In this document: piece by piece, positions 22,800 through 34,807 of the stretch
Position numbering within the stretch: the first letter of the stretch is position 1
How the letters are laid out: the number at the start of each line of letters is the position of its first letter
Source: Stenopsyche tienmushanensis
Taxonomy: Eukaryota; Arthropoda; Insecta; Trichoptera; Stenopsychidae
Length of the DNA stretch: 64,000 bases
Direction: 5' to 3'
NCBI GenBank assembly: GCA_008973525.1
Contig: WACJ01000333.1
Span: 276,873 to 340,872 of the forward strand
Notes under the pieces: generated by a model
Databases searched by the model: none
Told to the model about the DNA's origin: nothing
What the model saw: the letters and a program-made list of their open reading frames with translations, nothing else
Made by a program: the position numbers and the translations under genes

Positions 22800-23578
22800 C
22801 AGTAGAACATCGATTATCCGGACTAATAGGGGATGAAAGTAGTTCGGATAACGAAAAATCCGGATAATCGAAAAAAATCATAATTGACAGGGAAATATGA
22901 ATATTTTTTACTAATTTAGATTCACATACACATATAATAAATAATTTTTTATTAAAAAAATCAATGATCGATTTTTGCTTAACGTTTCCTCTTCTTTTAG
23001 AACCTCCCAAATCGCGAATATTCTTAAGACATATAAGTTATTCTTATTTACTTACTTTGCTTCTCAAACCATTTCATGGCGACATCTAAACACTGAAAAG
23101 CTTCGGAATGTGTAGGACTAATATCTCCTCCCTCGCAAATTTCTTTAATTATTTCTTCATCATTCAAAATTTGAAATCCAGAATCATTTGCATCTCAATT
23201 TAACCAGTCTGTTACATCTTCTTCGTCGCATTCAGCACTTACGGAAATTTGTGCTATTGTTTCCACAATGTCTTCTATATTAGGTTCTACCGCTTTACTG
23301 GAACTTACTAATGGTCTTTTCAAGATTTTGTTCCATGATTTTTTCAATGTTGACACTTTTAATGAACTCCAACTATCTGCTGCGATGTAGTAACAATCTT
23401 TGTAATTTATTTTCCTGTGGATTCTGATAAATAAAATAATCTTCAATATTTTGTGAGTGTATTTGTATACGTGAGCAAAAGTGAACACAATTCTCCAATT
23501 CTTTAGCAAATTGTATTTTTTATTTTTTTATTTTGAACAATACGGATAATCGAGGTCCGGATAATAGAATTTTTACTG
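22800..23578 (-). mobile_element. Tigger/pogo-like element
   Basis: The left end CAGTAGAACATCGATTATCC and the right end (reverse complement CAGTAAAAATTCTATTATCC) form an inverted repeat; CGGATAATCGA motifs recur just inside each end. TA flanks it at 22798-22799 and 23579-23580. Ends of the form CAGTA..CTCGATTATCCGGA are characteristic of Tigger-type pogo-superfamily elements. At 779 bp it is much shorter than a complete Tigger, so most of the transposase gene is deleted; the C-terminal part remains on the minus strand. Confidence 0.9.
22990..23509 (-). pseudogene. Tigger-like transposase, C-terminal remnant
   Basis: The minus strand from 23509 reads through DCYYIAADSWSSLKVSTLKK and SWNKIL, then a serine-rich stretch and an acidic segment ending SAECDEEDVTDWLN. 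In Tigger and jerky-like proteins a W..V...TL..AW.K.L block followed by an acidic .E.D...WL segment lies C-terminal to the DDE catalytic domain. The frame then stops; the downstream part reading FQILNDEEIIKEI matches the usual continuation (LTDEEI...V) in the same region. The DDE domain and N-terminal CENP-B-like DNA-binding domain are gone, so it cannot act. Confidence 0.75.
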
Positions 23579-23689
23579 TATTTCTCATTCGTTTGCACAT
23601 TTTATTTGACTGAAAGCTCAGAAGTAGTTTTCTTAAAATTAATTGTATAAAACAATGTTTTATTTAGATCAAAAATACAAAAATAGATA

Positions 23690-23890
23690 AAATACGTTAC
23701 GCGCATGCGTGTTCGTGTCTTTATGTAGCATAAAGCAACCAGTAGCACTTTTTATATATTACACAAACACAGCTCAATATTTTACTTAACAATTTCCATT
23801 ATGAAAAGTGAAATAGAATAGAATGAAAAAGACATGTTAACAAATGGAAAAAAATCAATGCATAAAATCAACTTTTCCTAGGATTTAAGA
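23690..23890 (+). repeat. Dispersed repeat family D, copy 2
   Basis: Shares CGCATGCG, GCATAAAGCAACCAGTAG, TATATTACACAAACACAGCT and TAACAATTTCC with the copy at 58985-59340, and the inverted form with 51233-51600. It starts where family B copy 3 ends. Function and class are unknown. Confidence 0.65.
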
Positions 23891-25240
23891 CATTTAACAT
23901 CCACCACGCGAGATTACTCATACGATTTTCGTTTATATCCAATTTTATAATATCATACATATCCAACGGAATGATCCTGCAAATTTTGAACTAAGTTTGA
24001 ATTTATGGAGCAAGCATGCCTGAATTACATTCGAATGGTCATATAAAAACAGTTATTGTACATTTTATGATCCTTATGTGGATGGAATTGCCAGTTGTAT
24101 TAATTCAACAAGTACTACCATTTGCAAAACAATAAAAGTCGCATTCCCAGAGTAGAGATCATGACAGGAAATGGATTAAGTTTGACTGTAAGTTATGATA
24201 TGTGATCCTTAAAATATTGTACTCGATGCCAAAGTTGTTGAGCGAGAATTTAAACAAACATACATAATCTGTGGGTTTTTATGTAAATTGATTTAATCAC
24301 CTAATGTGTTTTCCGAGTTGAGAAATAAAAGCGACGCAGAGCATTCCGAAGAGGCTACATTATCCAAATTCAACACGTCCATTAATCTAACGCAAAGAAG
24401 TTAGTTCGCGTCGATTAGAAGATAAACTACTGGCATTCGTATCCGTCTAGGGGCAATAATAAAATGACAAAGTTTGTATGGGAGGCTGGAGTGCGCTCGG
24501 CGTACCTTCTTCCTCCTCCATCGTCGAATACATTTCCATGGAAGTTGCCATGGCTCACCAGTCGTATCCTTAAGGCGGCGAAATGTTTTGATAAATTGAG
24601 CGCATTTGGAAATTGTAAAGTAAGATGTATCACCTGTGATTTATTCTATTCGGCTCAGAAACGAAGTCCCGATTTAAACGGCAATATATTTCCCGATTGT
24701 ATGCCGTTAGATAAACGGGAGGAAGAGCAAAAGACGACGAAACCTATGGATAGTTACGAATAACACAAAATGGCTACGAGACGACAACGAAATTTTGTTA
24801 AGTGAAGGGATTCATCTTAATCCATTTCGCTCTCCTAGATTCGTAAGCAGAAATAGGAAGTATCGACAAAAAATAGACGAATCGATTCTAATATATGTCT
24901 GAGAGAACTCCTACACATTATTCTTTGCCGAATGCTATTTTTTATCGTATATCATCAAATCGAATGCATTCCATTTTAGAACTAAATTATACTTGGAAGT
25001 TTGAATCTATGCTACAAAAGCATCACAGGTGATAACAATAAATTAAATAACTACAAAAATGCTAAATGACTATAGTTTATCGCCTGCTATTTCATAAAAA
25101 TCACCATGTTATGTCAGTAAAATGTTAGTCGAATCGACTACCATTCCATGCATTTTTTGTACTTCACTTCAACAATCGCATTAATACAACACAATTATAC
25201 GAATCTCAGAATAAATCTATTTTTGCTCATTTATAAAACG
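23891..25240. other. Unassigned stretch, no gene seen
   Basis: No recognisable feature. A pair of overlapping antisense frames at 24427-24763 share GC-rich sequence, but neither translation has a motif. Confidence 0.45.
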
Positions 25241-25244
25241 AATA

Positions 25245-25664
25245 CACTCAATTTTCTTTTTGTGCGATTTCGAAGTTATGCGGTTTTAAAAATACATTCT
25301 TCAAAAAAAAAAAATCCAAAATTCCAACTAATTTATCTCAATTTTTAACAAATTAATTTACTTCAAACTGCGTACGAATTTTTTCTATATAGCCCTTTAT
25401 TATACCTACCAGATTTACGCAAAATATTTTTAACTATTTAAAAGTTCCTTTAAATGTTACTAAAAAATGTTAATTTTTATTTGCCTTATTGTTTTCCTGT
25501 TTTTTTTTATGCGATTTTGGATATATATATTTTATACAGCTGTTTCAAAGTTATGCGGTTTTTAAAATCCTTGGAACGCATCTTCACTTTTTCTATGCAA
25601 GTCGTAGCTTTTTTTGTGCGATATTTCACGGAACGTATCAACCGCACAAAAAAAGGTTTGAGTG
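25245..25664. mobile_element. TIR element family C, copy 1
   Basis: The left end begins CACTCAATTTTC and continues TTTTTGTGCGATTTCG; the right end, read in reverse, begins CACTCAAACC and continues TTTTTTTGTGCGG. TA flanks both ends (25243-25244, 25665-25666). Inside, the phrase AGTTATGCGGTTTT occurs twice. The 420-bp body has two long open frames on the plus strand, but their translations are low-complexity and aromatic-rich with no motif. TA duplication points to the Tc1/mariner group, without proof. A hAT fragment begins about 20 bp downstream. Confidence 0.75.
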
Positions 25665-25684
25665 TATTTCTTTTTCAGAATTAA

Positions 25685-26278
25685 TTTAAAATAATAAAAA
25701 TAAAAACAGGCAAAATATTATTTTGAAAATATGTCTGAAGTAACATTAAACATCGAACCCCTATCTACTGAGACACGACCCAAAACTCGCAAAATTCCCG
25801 ATTTCCCGACAAATTATTTATTTCCGTCGCTGCAGATGAATACTTATATACTATAATACTTTGATGTGATTCGTAATTATATTACGGAGGAATACAAAAA
25901 TTCTGAACCCCGTATCTATTATATTTCATATCGATATTCCCATTATTAGAGTCGAGGTGTAGTAAATACATCACCGGTAGAGAAAAAGGTTAATATAACA
26001 AATTGAAAAACATATGTGTACTCTATATATGCATACATAGATTAGACAGTCACAACCCTAGGCGTCGCCTAAGTTTGCCAATTAGTAATTACGCCACTGT
26101 TTCCATGCGTCCAGATTTCGTCGGGAATGTCTCGATTCAGTAGCCTTCATCGTGTTGGTGAGGTGTACGATTTCTGTTAGATAAAAAATTCAATCCCAAA
26201 ATTTTCGGGATTTCGTTTTCTAATCCCGGGATTCTTAAGTGCCTAAAATTGTCCGGGATCCCTGGATTGGATTCCCTA
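25685..26278 (-). mobile_element. hAT family, copy 1, left-truncated
   Basis: The right end CTGGATTGGATTCCCTA at 26262-26278 matches the inverse of the family end TAGGGAATCCAATCCCG at 34808. The body is collinear with 35080-35740: TATTATTTTGAAAATATG, a CCCGATTTCCCGACAAATT block, GGTGTAGTAAATACATCACC, and GTTGGTGAGGTGTACGATTT. A further internal deletion removed most of the dimerisation-domain region present at 35082-35321. The left terminus is missing. Confidence 0.8.
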
Positions 26279-28544
26279 ATCACAATTAGATACATCAATT
26301 CACATATTCACCTCAACAGACAAACTACTGAAAACATTCAATTTGTGTTGATATATAGTAAATTTGCTGCACAAAATATATTAAAGACAAATCAAAGTGT
26401 TCATTTACCGATAGTTTAAGAAATCTTATAAAGTTTATAGACGAATTGTAATTGAACCATAGAACGGGATCACAGTTATTAATTGTATTTGATAACCTTT
26501 CGTCTGCAACTGGTTAAATAATTGAGTAAAATCAAGGAAGAGCTCTAAAATATATTTCATCGTTGATGAGCATTATAAGGGATGTTTTCCAGCACGATAC
26601 TGCTAAAAGTGTCTGATAGACAGCAAATAAAAGCAGTGGTTCTATCAATCCCAGAATGATCCCAAAGCCAATTAGCAAGACTAATAAAACAGCTACTATC
26701 GATACCATAGATGGAATACAAACTCCGTTTTATTTCCCCTTAAGGTGAATATTACAAATTGGATTTTCATCTGACTGGAAATCAATATAAAAAAGGTACT
26801 AAAATTTTTTTTTATAGGAAAATTGCGTTACTCCCACAGATAACATTTGACTGAGGTTGTGTACATGTTCACGAGTGTGTGTACACATAATATGACTTTG
26901 TATCCGATATGAAGGTTTCCACGTCGGTGCCGATTTTCCCAATAACACTAACCGAATTCCCGACGACATGGCGGGCACCTGCGGATCCAATAAAACACAC
27001 TTAGCCTGTCCTTACACGCCAAATGAAAAACAATAAAATAATATTGCACCGCATTTTCCGACCCAACATGGCTACGTCAAATAAAACCGACGGCACGCTT
27101 CACATCGGGGCCATACTCTAACGCCGTTTTAACACCTTGCGTACGCAAAAGAAAATACTGACTTCGACCCTTGTCGCGGGGGCGCACCGTAAGCAATGTC
27201 ACATTGTGGGGGTCGTTGGGGCCTTGCTTACTGGCATTTTCAAGCCCAAAATAATATGAGCCCATCCTGCTTGAGCAGGAAGCTGTTTTTATCCCGTATC
27301 TTAAAATTATACGCGGTGACCCTGGATGACCACAAAATAACTGTCACACACTGCAAAAAGATGCGATCGTCCGTTTATGCTGAATACTTAAAACTGGCAC
27401 TTATAAACACCTGACCTTCTTTGTATAAGAAACCAAAAAAAAAAACGCTTTAGTTTTAGGACATAGAATGCTGAAATACCTAATGGTTCACTGAATGCGA
27501 AGCAACAACAAATTTGGTACACCAACGGAAGAAATATGATGAAATGTAAAAGATGGTTAGGTGGTGAAGATGAAAGACGATGTTCTTTAAGTCCTTATTT
27601 CTTGTAAGAGAGATCGCAAAAAATCGGCGGGAAGAAATCTTTTCGCGGCCAAGACTACCGGACGACTTCCCTGTTCTCCACTACGCTCGGAGGAATGAAA
27701 TATACAAAATATTCCCATGATACAAAGCAAAGCGTAAGAATGAGATCAAGCCCCTAAAAATTAGGAATACAATATAAATCTATCTACATTAACAGTCTCA
27801 AGATACATAAAAAGTTGTTTTCTCGAATTCCGAATAGAATAAATAAAAATCGAAGTTTGCGTGTATCGTCTGTGTATCCGTGAGGAATATACTCAATAAT
27901 TAATTTAAAAAAAAAACATACATCGGCATAAGATAATTTAAGGAATTATTAGATTGAGTCATAAATAATTGCCGGCAAAAAGATGTCGTTATAATTATTC
28001 GGCTTTACACTTGATAAGTCATCCATATTGGTGAATATCCGTAAAATTTCGCTCGGGAGATCTTGAGAGATGAACCAAGGGTCTTTGATGAACCCAACCT
28101 TTCGACTTTGATGAATTTTAAAAAGGTTATTAGAGCAAAATCAACGTTAACCAATAAGGTAATTATCTGGGACGCTATATACGTCACGGTTAACCATTTT
28201 CCAGCACTTGGAAAAAAATAGGAAATGTTAGTAAATTTAATGTGTGGGTGCCACATAATATTAGTGAAGGCAATAATCTCATTGCAAAAAATTGAGACAT
28301 TTTTAAACAATATAAGAGATGAAAAATGGGTAACGTATTGTAGCGTGGGCGATTTATCATCCCCGCGTAGTAGCGCTGTTAACAGCGACATCTTCCATCT
28401 CTCTCCGCGTGCAATGTGTTATTTTAACAGCGCCATCTCTTGTGGCCCTGCGGAGATATTGCACCTGCATGCACCGTCACTACCCAACTGGCAACGCGTG
28501 AACTATTGCCGGTTGGTTGGTGACGTACTGGAGGCGGGAGTCGG
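26279..28544. other. Unassigned stretch, no gene seen
   Basis: No gene or element recognised. A GC-richer part lies near 26870-27300. A 128-codon minus-strand frame (28005-28391) and a 107-codon plus frame overlap each other and carry no motif. Confidence 0.45.
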
Positions 28545-28750
28545 ATAGCCTTGGCTGCGGGAAGTCGTCCCTCCTGCAGCCATATATCTCTCTCTCTCTC
28601 GTGTGGAATAAATAATTATTTAGAGAAGAGAGTATTTCTATTCGACGCTCGTTTTTTCCCATCCATCAACATCACGGCCCGATTGAAAAACGGACCCATG
28701 CGGCCATCCCGACGAGCACGTGGGGGTGGGGAGCCGCCCGGAGACTCTGC
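28545..28750 (+). repeat. Dispersed repeat family E, copy 2
   Basis: Collinear with 6155-6370: AGCCTTGGCTGCGGG, hairpin at 28553-28581, a (TC)n-like CTCTCTCTCTCTC expansion, GAATAAATA, TAGAGAAGAGAG, CCCATCCATC, and GTGGGGGTGGGGAGCCGCCC. The (TC)n tract is longer than in copy 1. Confidence 0.7.
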
Positions 28751-29655
28751 CCTCGAGAGCGCCTCCGCCTGACCTGATTTTATATTTTTGTGATGATCAA
28801 AGAAGAAAATCACAAAGCTATCAGAGATTTGGTATAATTAATAAAATATTGCTTTAAATAAGGATAATGCTGCGCAAATATGTTCAGGATTAAAAATATT
28901 TGTTATAAATGTAGACATTTTTTTTAGAAATACGTTACTTCCAACCGTCGGACTTTGAATAGGGGGAGTTTTACTGTACCACCCGACAAATAGAAACGTT
29001 AAATACAGCATTCGGCTCGAATCGCAATGGCGTAAATTAATGAGAAATTTTATCACTCAACAAACTAAATATTTAGTCAAAACTTTGGAGACATGCGACA
29101 AAAACAAATATCTCTCCGAGCGAGGGGACGTTTTCTGAAATAGCCTCAACGCTTTGGCACATCCCATACAAATTCGCTCATACGATGCGTATATTAAAAG
29201 GGTAAACCTCTCGTTGCATTTATTTTAATTAATTTTGTTACCTGTCCTTGCGACGCAAATAGTGGGAAGTAAATCGTAATTTTCACGAGCGGTTTAACAC
29301 GGTGAAATGAACCGAGTCAGCTGATGTAAACTAATTACAGGACCTCCGGGAAAATAATCCCAATAAAATAACAGAATGGCTGAATGAAAATATAGAGGGC
29401 TGGCGAGGGCGCTGGGGGGCGGCGGGGAAACCTGGGGGCAGTCGGGTTATCATAGCAACAGGAATTTCACCGAGGGGGCTGGCAAGGTAAGCAATCCCCG
29501 GGGCTTCAAGGGTAGAAAGGTAGAATTCAAAGGATGCCAAAAAAGGTTGTCTACTTCCTTTTATAGTGGGAATCGAACAATCTTTATGCTATAAATCAAA
29601 TTTTGTTTTATGGTATTACTTTTAAAAAAAACACGTATTTACAGGGCGAAAATAT
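28751..29655. other. Unassigned stretch, no gene seen
   Basis: No recognisable gene or repeat. A G-rich patch (GGCGCTGGGGGGCGGCGGGG) lies at about 29408-29430. Confidence 0.45.
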
Positions 29656-30100
29656 GGGCCGCAAATTATACACGTAATGAAATATGAATGTCACAAAATA
29701 TCCAAACCCATCGTTGGTGATGATGATTTAAAAGCCATAGTGGAAGCCAATCCACATACAACAGTTTGAACATTTTCTTATAAGTTAGGTATTAGGATCA
29801 CGTCTATTTTTCATCATTTCGCTTTAATAAGGAAACCTAAAATGTTGGAAAAATAGATGCCACGCAAATTATTAGAGAGCTAAAATCCAAGGCATTTGGA
29901 GATGTGTTCTTCGTTGGTATTTCGTATTGATTTAAATCGGACTTGTGATGAAAAATGGATCTTGTACGACAAAAGAAAAATATTTGAGCTAAATAAGAAA
30001 AAAATAATAAAATTATTTAACACACAAAATATCATTTTAAATCATTTTTATATAAATAAATTAAGTGTCCGTATTATTCTTCGTTAAAAGCGGACTTTTC
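29656..30100 (+). pseudogene. Mariner-like transposase, N-terminal half remnant
   Basis: Plus-strand frames give DDLKAIVEANPHTTV, then TFSYKLGI, then KPKMLEK with a stop before MPRKLLES, then EMCSSLVFR and CDEKWILYDKRK. This is the order seen in mariner transposases: DELKALVE.NP..T, the HTH, the linker around WVP.EL.E, R..IC..LL.R, and the first catalytic block T.DEKWI.YDN. The catalytic aspartate of CDEKW is kept. At least two stops and frame changes break the gene, and the second and third catalytic blocks are absent. No terminal repeats were identified. Confidence 0.85.
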
Positions 30101-31170
30101 AAGCTAAAAAAAACTGTTAATACATAAACTAATATATTTACCGGTAGGATAATAGGGGTAAAGTAAGAAATATTAAAAGTGGAGTAGAGGTAGCGTGCTT
30201 CTACAACACCTAGGCGGCTAATCGAAGAGGTTCACCCACCCTCTGAACCTTTCCCGTGTTGTTCCCGTTAAGCCTAATCTCGAAGGATACTTTCGAAACA
30301 CATAACAATTTCATCCCACACTATTTAGATATCAGCGATTCCCAGAAGTGAAAACTGTATTTTTACCCGAGTTCCCTTTCTCGTATTTCCGGCTATTTAT
30401 TCTCGAGGATAATAATACACCACGGAATATATATATATATACAGATAAATTTATTTTTCAAGATAAATATTTCTGTATTCCTAATAATGAGGGTTCATCC
30501 TAAATTAATATATAGTTTAAGACATTGTTGGAGTATGTTTGTAAACTTTGGATGGTAGCAATAAAGTGAGCCATCAGTGAAGGAAGCTCGCTTTAAATGG
30601 ATTTTAAAGTGAACGGTATGGCAAAAGGGAAAGCTCCTATGTGTACTCGGTCTCATTGAGAAAACCTTATGACCTTAACGTGCCATCGAACAATAGACAT
30701 CGTACCACCAAGGTACAAGGTACATCTGTTGGCTAAGTTTCGCATTTCAGCTGAAAACGATGACAACAACTCGAAATAGTTTATGAAATAAGAAACGTAA
30801 AATATGTTGTACCATATGAAACTGCCGTTTTTTTTTTTTTTTTTAGGAAATAATCTAAAACCACGGTTTATTTCAAGATCATCATTCGCACGCAAGTATT
30901 TTACAAAGCCAAAAACCCACAAACAATAAAATAATGGAATATGTATAGTATTTAGAGATATTCAGTGCAATTCCCTAAAGTGCTCAAGCTTGAAAAAATC
31001 TTAAACAAATATTCCAATAAAGTAACATGATAAGCAAATTCTGAGCTCAATATTATATTACATTATAATAACATAAAAAAATATGACTGATCGCCAAATG
31101 TCAACTAATACAAAAACAGCTTAAAAAGTAATAACAAGTCTAGCAAAAAAAATCGAATCCTCTTCAAAAC
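30101..31170. other. Unassigned stretch, no gene seen
   Basis: AT-rich; contains a (TA)n run at about 30428-30441 and a poly-T run near 30828-30845. No gene was recognised. Confidence 0.45.
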
Positions 31171-31280
31171 TATCAGGTTAGTCCAAAAGTTCGTGCGCAT
31201 TTTTGGGAAAATTTTAAATAGTGTAAATAAAACACAATTTAACATTTTAATCAATGATATTGTAACGTGGAAGAATATCT

Positions 31281-32050
31281 TGGGAAAATTGCAAGCCCGG
31301 ATCCCGGACACTTTTAGGTACTTAAGAATCCCGGGATTAGAAAACGTAATCCCGAAAATCCCGGGATTGAAATTTTTATCTAACAGAAATCGTACACCTC
31401 ACCAACACGATGAAGGCTACTGAATCGAGACATTCCCGACGAAATCTGGACGCTTGGAAACAGTGGCGTAATTACTAATTGGCGAACTTAGGCGACGCAT
31501 AGGAGCAGTGACTGTCTAATTTATGTATACATATATAGCGTACATGCATGTTTTTAAAATTGTTATAGTAACATTTCCCTACCGGTGATGGAAATCGGGA
31601 ATTTTGCGATTTTTAGTCCGTGTCTCGGCAGAAATGAATTTTATCAGTCACATTGATGGTGTTATACGAAAATGAGGGCTCACGCTATCATCAACTCGAG
31701 CTAGCATTTAAATATCTGATGACGATACCTCCAAGGAGTTTGGAAGCTGAGTGTGCATTTTCAGCAGCAAGTTGTCTGACTTCCAAAATCAGATCCAGAC
31801 TAAATGACGAAACACTAATGTTTAATGTTAATGTTACTTCGGGCATATTTTCAAAATAATATTTGAATTTTTTAGTGTTTTATTTATCTATTTTTTAATT
31901 GTATTTTTATCTTTTCTTAAATAAATAAAATTCTTTGGCCTTCAAGCGATTTTTTATATTGAACAAATGGACTTATTAGTAATTTTTGATCAAATTCATC
32001 AAGGTAATTTCTTAAAATATTGAAAATCCCTATCCCGGGATCCCGGGACG
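31281..32050 (+). mobile_element. hAT family, copy 2, nested in mariner
   Basis: Orientation is opposite to the 34808 copy. It shares TTAAGAATCCCGGGATTAG with the 26240 end in inverse form, then AGAAATCGTACACCTCACCA, a TCGAGACATTCCCGACG block, the dimerisation-domain frame, and GAAAATCCCTATCCCGGGAT at the far side. Both termini are damaged and no duplication could be confirmed, so the exact edges are uncertain. Confidence 0.75.
31653..31859 (+). pseudogene. hAT transposase C-terminal dimerisation domain remnant
   Basis: The 68-residue frame reads YLMTIPPRSLEAECAFSAA then SCLTSKIRSRLNDETL. This is the hAT dimerisation region, where a conserved .IP.TS...ER.FS.A......R.RL.......L pattern is known; the usual arginine after E is cysteine here. 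The catalytic part of the transposase is missing, so it is only a C-terminal remnant. A near-identical domain is present at 35082-35321 on the minus strand, which keeps ERAFSAA. Confidence 0.9.
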
Positions 32051-32309
32051 CTACAACAAAGCGTCTACCATCGGATGGATCATCACCCGCTTGCTCCGTA
32101 TAACGCACGTTCGCTTGTTTGTCTCTGGTTATCCTATTTGTGTGGAATAATTGAATAAATACGTTGTGCGATTGTCCGACGTTTTAAAGATCATCTGCAG
32201 CGTCTGCCTCATTTCGACCTCTATCGCCGAGCTAATGAAATCATAGACGTGTTCCGTCGTTCATCGCAGCCGATTCGCGGGTCGGGACCATTGTGACGAA
32301 GATAGCCGA

Positions 32310-32445
32310 ACTCTTAACGTCAGACGAGCGACGAACACTATAATATATTTTCCTCCATCATCGCAATCTCACAGGTAGCTTTTCAATTCCATTGCTGTAG
32401 AAAGACACAGGTTTTGAGCCAAAAAAAACTTGATAGTCCATTTTG
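32310..32445 (-). pseudogene. Mariner transposase C-terminus remnant
   Basis: The minus strand at about 32370-32411 reads VSFYSNGIEKLPVR, matching the mariner C-terminal pattern FY..GI.KL..RW. Downstream codons become frame-shifted (WRKYI is readable in another frame, corresponding to the usual V.G.Y). This supports the mariner assignment of the element defined by the inverted repeats at 31173-32594. Confidence 0.75.
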
Positions 32446-32596
32446 TACATCCTGTATAGAATTTAAGTTTTTCCCTAATAAAAAAAATGTAAGGCACGAT
32501 TTAAGTTCTAATGTGAAAATCTAATGTTAAATTGTGTTTTTTTTACACTTTAAAAAAATCTCAAAAATGCGCATTAACTTTTGGACTGACCTGATA

Positions 32597-34640
32597 TATG
32601 ACGATGGTGTTTAATATGTGTATTTGAGCGATTTTACGCTAGATTTTATAAAAGGCCTCTAACTATTATAGCTTTTTTCTCTTTGTAAATTTATTAGGGA
32701 ATAAGTTAGATTTTATGGTTTGAGCCTATACAAGAAAAATTCAATTAGCCATGTTTGAAATTATTTGAAGGATTTAAAAAAAATGTACGTTTTCATCAGA
32801 GACGCGATTAAAAATTCCGATCAGCGAATAGTATTACATTCGCCGAATGCTTTGCAATCCCGAAAGCGCAAAAGCCTCAAACGAAAATTAAAATACGCAT
32901 CGTTTATTCAATGTTAGGGTCCTCGACGCGCTAACACCATTTCACGGGTACAGAATACAGATGTATTCTTTCATGTTACAAATATAATTTTGAACGGTAC
33001 TGAGTTAATCAAAGCTATGGTCTGTGATGGGGTGGGTTTTTACACCCCGCGTTTGGCAGTCGCATAAATCACGAGGCTCCCACGCGAGCCCTCTTCTATT
33101 GGCTCTTAGTGTCACCGACAACGCAAACGCACATAATCTATATCCCAACTGGCTGTGAGCAAAAATGGCGAACAAATCCGACCTTTTTCTGCCATTGAAT
33201 GGAAATTAAAACAAGCCCAAATGTGCGTATCTACCCCTATCCGAGCCGAATATATAATTGAAAATGCATGATTTGTCTCTTATACATCGAGTGATTGCCA
33301 AAGCATGTGTGTATATAAATCGCTCTCGTTCCTCCGACGCCCGTTTACAACCCCCTGTTCTAATATGCACACATAGAAGAATCGTAAATCCCAAATTCCG
33401 GACATTTCATTAAAAAACTTTTGCGTTCGGCCCAAGAAAGAAGGGAACCCTCGGGTCGGGACGCGCGCCTCATAGTGGCGAATAGGGGCGAAAATGTTAC
33501 AAATTTCTTCATAGCCATTTAAAACTTTTCTTATAATCTTGACGCTTCCAGAAGACTCATACAAAGAAGCAGCATACGCGCATAACTCACCCATATTCAA
33601 TTATAATTCGCGGAGGCTGCATTGCAAGAATTCGCAACTTCGTCCTGGAAGCCCTTCCACAAATTAAATCATGTATTGGGGGCGGCCGATTTTATGCTCT
33701 GCTGTGTTCAACATCACAATATTCATATTCTTTAATTAAATTACATCGCCGATATCCATGATTTATTAAGGTCTGATAATGTATTAACGTACGGCATAAA
33801 GTTCGGCGGGCAAAATTGAAAACTGAAAGCAGATGCCGAATGCGGTTGACAGAAACCATTCTTCGCAAAGATTTTCATGATTTACGCCCCCGCAGTTTTG
33901 CGGAATTTACAACCGCAGCACGAATAAAATTCAATTGCTTTCAAAAATATTTAAAACATTTTTGGTGCTAAAAATAATTTTGGTTTATGAAAAATTGATT
34001 TAACGGCCAGCTTTTAGAATCAATATTGATTTTAAAAGTAAAAAATATTGTTTGATTAGATTTCATGGACAATATAAAGCCTTTTAATCAACAAGTCTAC
34101 TCTTATAAAAAATATTTAAAATTTAATTAATAGAACTAAATCAAATAAAGTCTATGAATAAGTAAATACACTAATTTGCAAACAAATCTACAATTTAGCG
34201 CCTGAATAATGCGCGATTCAATATTTATTATTTTTTGTGTTTCATAACAAGTTTGGATTAAAATTTATTTGCTTTTGGGTATCAAATAATTAAGACTTCA
34301 AAGAATTTGGATTCAAACTCTGATAGAAATTTAAGTAGAACCCAAAATAGTTTTCGTTTAATTGCTTGATCGTTTTTGGAGATTATTTGCACTTAGGCTG
34401 CTGCACTTTCAAATTGTATTTTATGCTCTTTTGGTGAATATATTCATCAAGAATAAATTGTGATTTTCAAAATTCAAATTTAAGCACCCAACTTGTGAAG
34501 ATTTCTTTCGAAATTTAATACTTTATCATTTTCTCAAAAAACATACTGTTTTTAAGATGTTCCTAAGAGTTGCAGGACAAACAAACTGCCTATTCTTTCT
34601 GAGACGCCTTGCGGACTGGTCGTATTAATCGTTGGTGGCA
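32597..34640. other. Unassigned stretch, no gene seen
   Basis: No gene or element recognised. The part 32880-33660 is GC-richer with several chance frames (62-106 codons, minus strand) that carry no motif. Confidence 0.45.
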
Positions 34641-34807
34641 AGCCTAATTTGCCGCCATGTGTTAATTTCGCTAAAATAGTAAATAAAATTGATTATTAAA
34701 GTTCAATAATATTTTTGAGAAAATCATTGAAAATTATAAATAACGTAGAAGAAGAGTGTTCGGAATTATCTGAAAATGAAGTGGATAGCATAGAACAACA
34801 TAATGAC

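Larger units (their letters stand above)
22386..23690. mobile_element. TIR element family B, copy 3, interrupted
   Basis: The left part has one plus unit (about 22390-22475) and one inverted unit (about 22550-22630), each ending in an ACGTGCC block, with a duplicated CCTTAG.CCTAACCC motif between and after them. After the Tigger-like insertion at 22800-23578 the sequence resumes with CTCATTCGTTTG..GAAAGCTCAGAAGTAGTTTTC, matching the family B copy 4 interior at about 52070-52120. The junction on the left, AAGTTAATA, matches the same interior (GAACTTGATA). Terminal inverted repeats were not found for this copy. Confidence 0.65.
31173..32594 (-). mobile_element. Mariner-like element carrying a nested hAT copy
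   Basis: The left end TCAGGTTAGTCCAAAAGTT and the right end (reverse TCAGGTCAGTCCAAAAGTT) pair, and similarity continues inward through TGCGCATTTTTG and a block reading AACACAATTTAACATT, giving inverted repeats of around 80 bp. TA flanks at 31171-31172 and 32595-32596. A transposase C-terminal remnant lies on the minus strand. A hAT copy occupies about 31281-32050, and some 300 bp to its right (32051-32350) match nothing recognised. Confidence 0.88.

Noticed and set aside
34626..34665. TTAA followed by a GGTGGCAAGC..TTGCCGCC palindrome as the piggyBac left end
   Set aside because: It does not match the clear right end (CACTAAACCTACCG), so the left boundary is left open.
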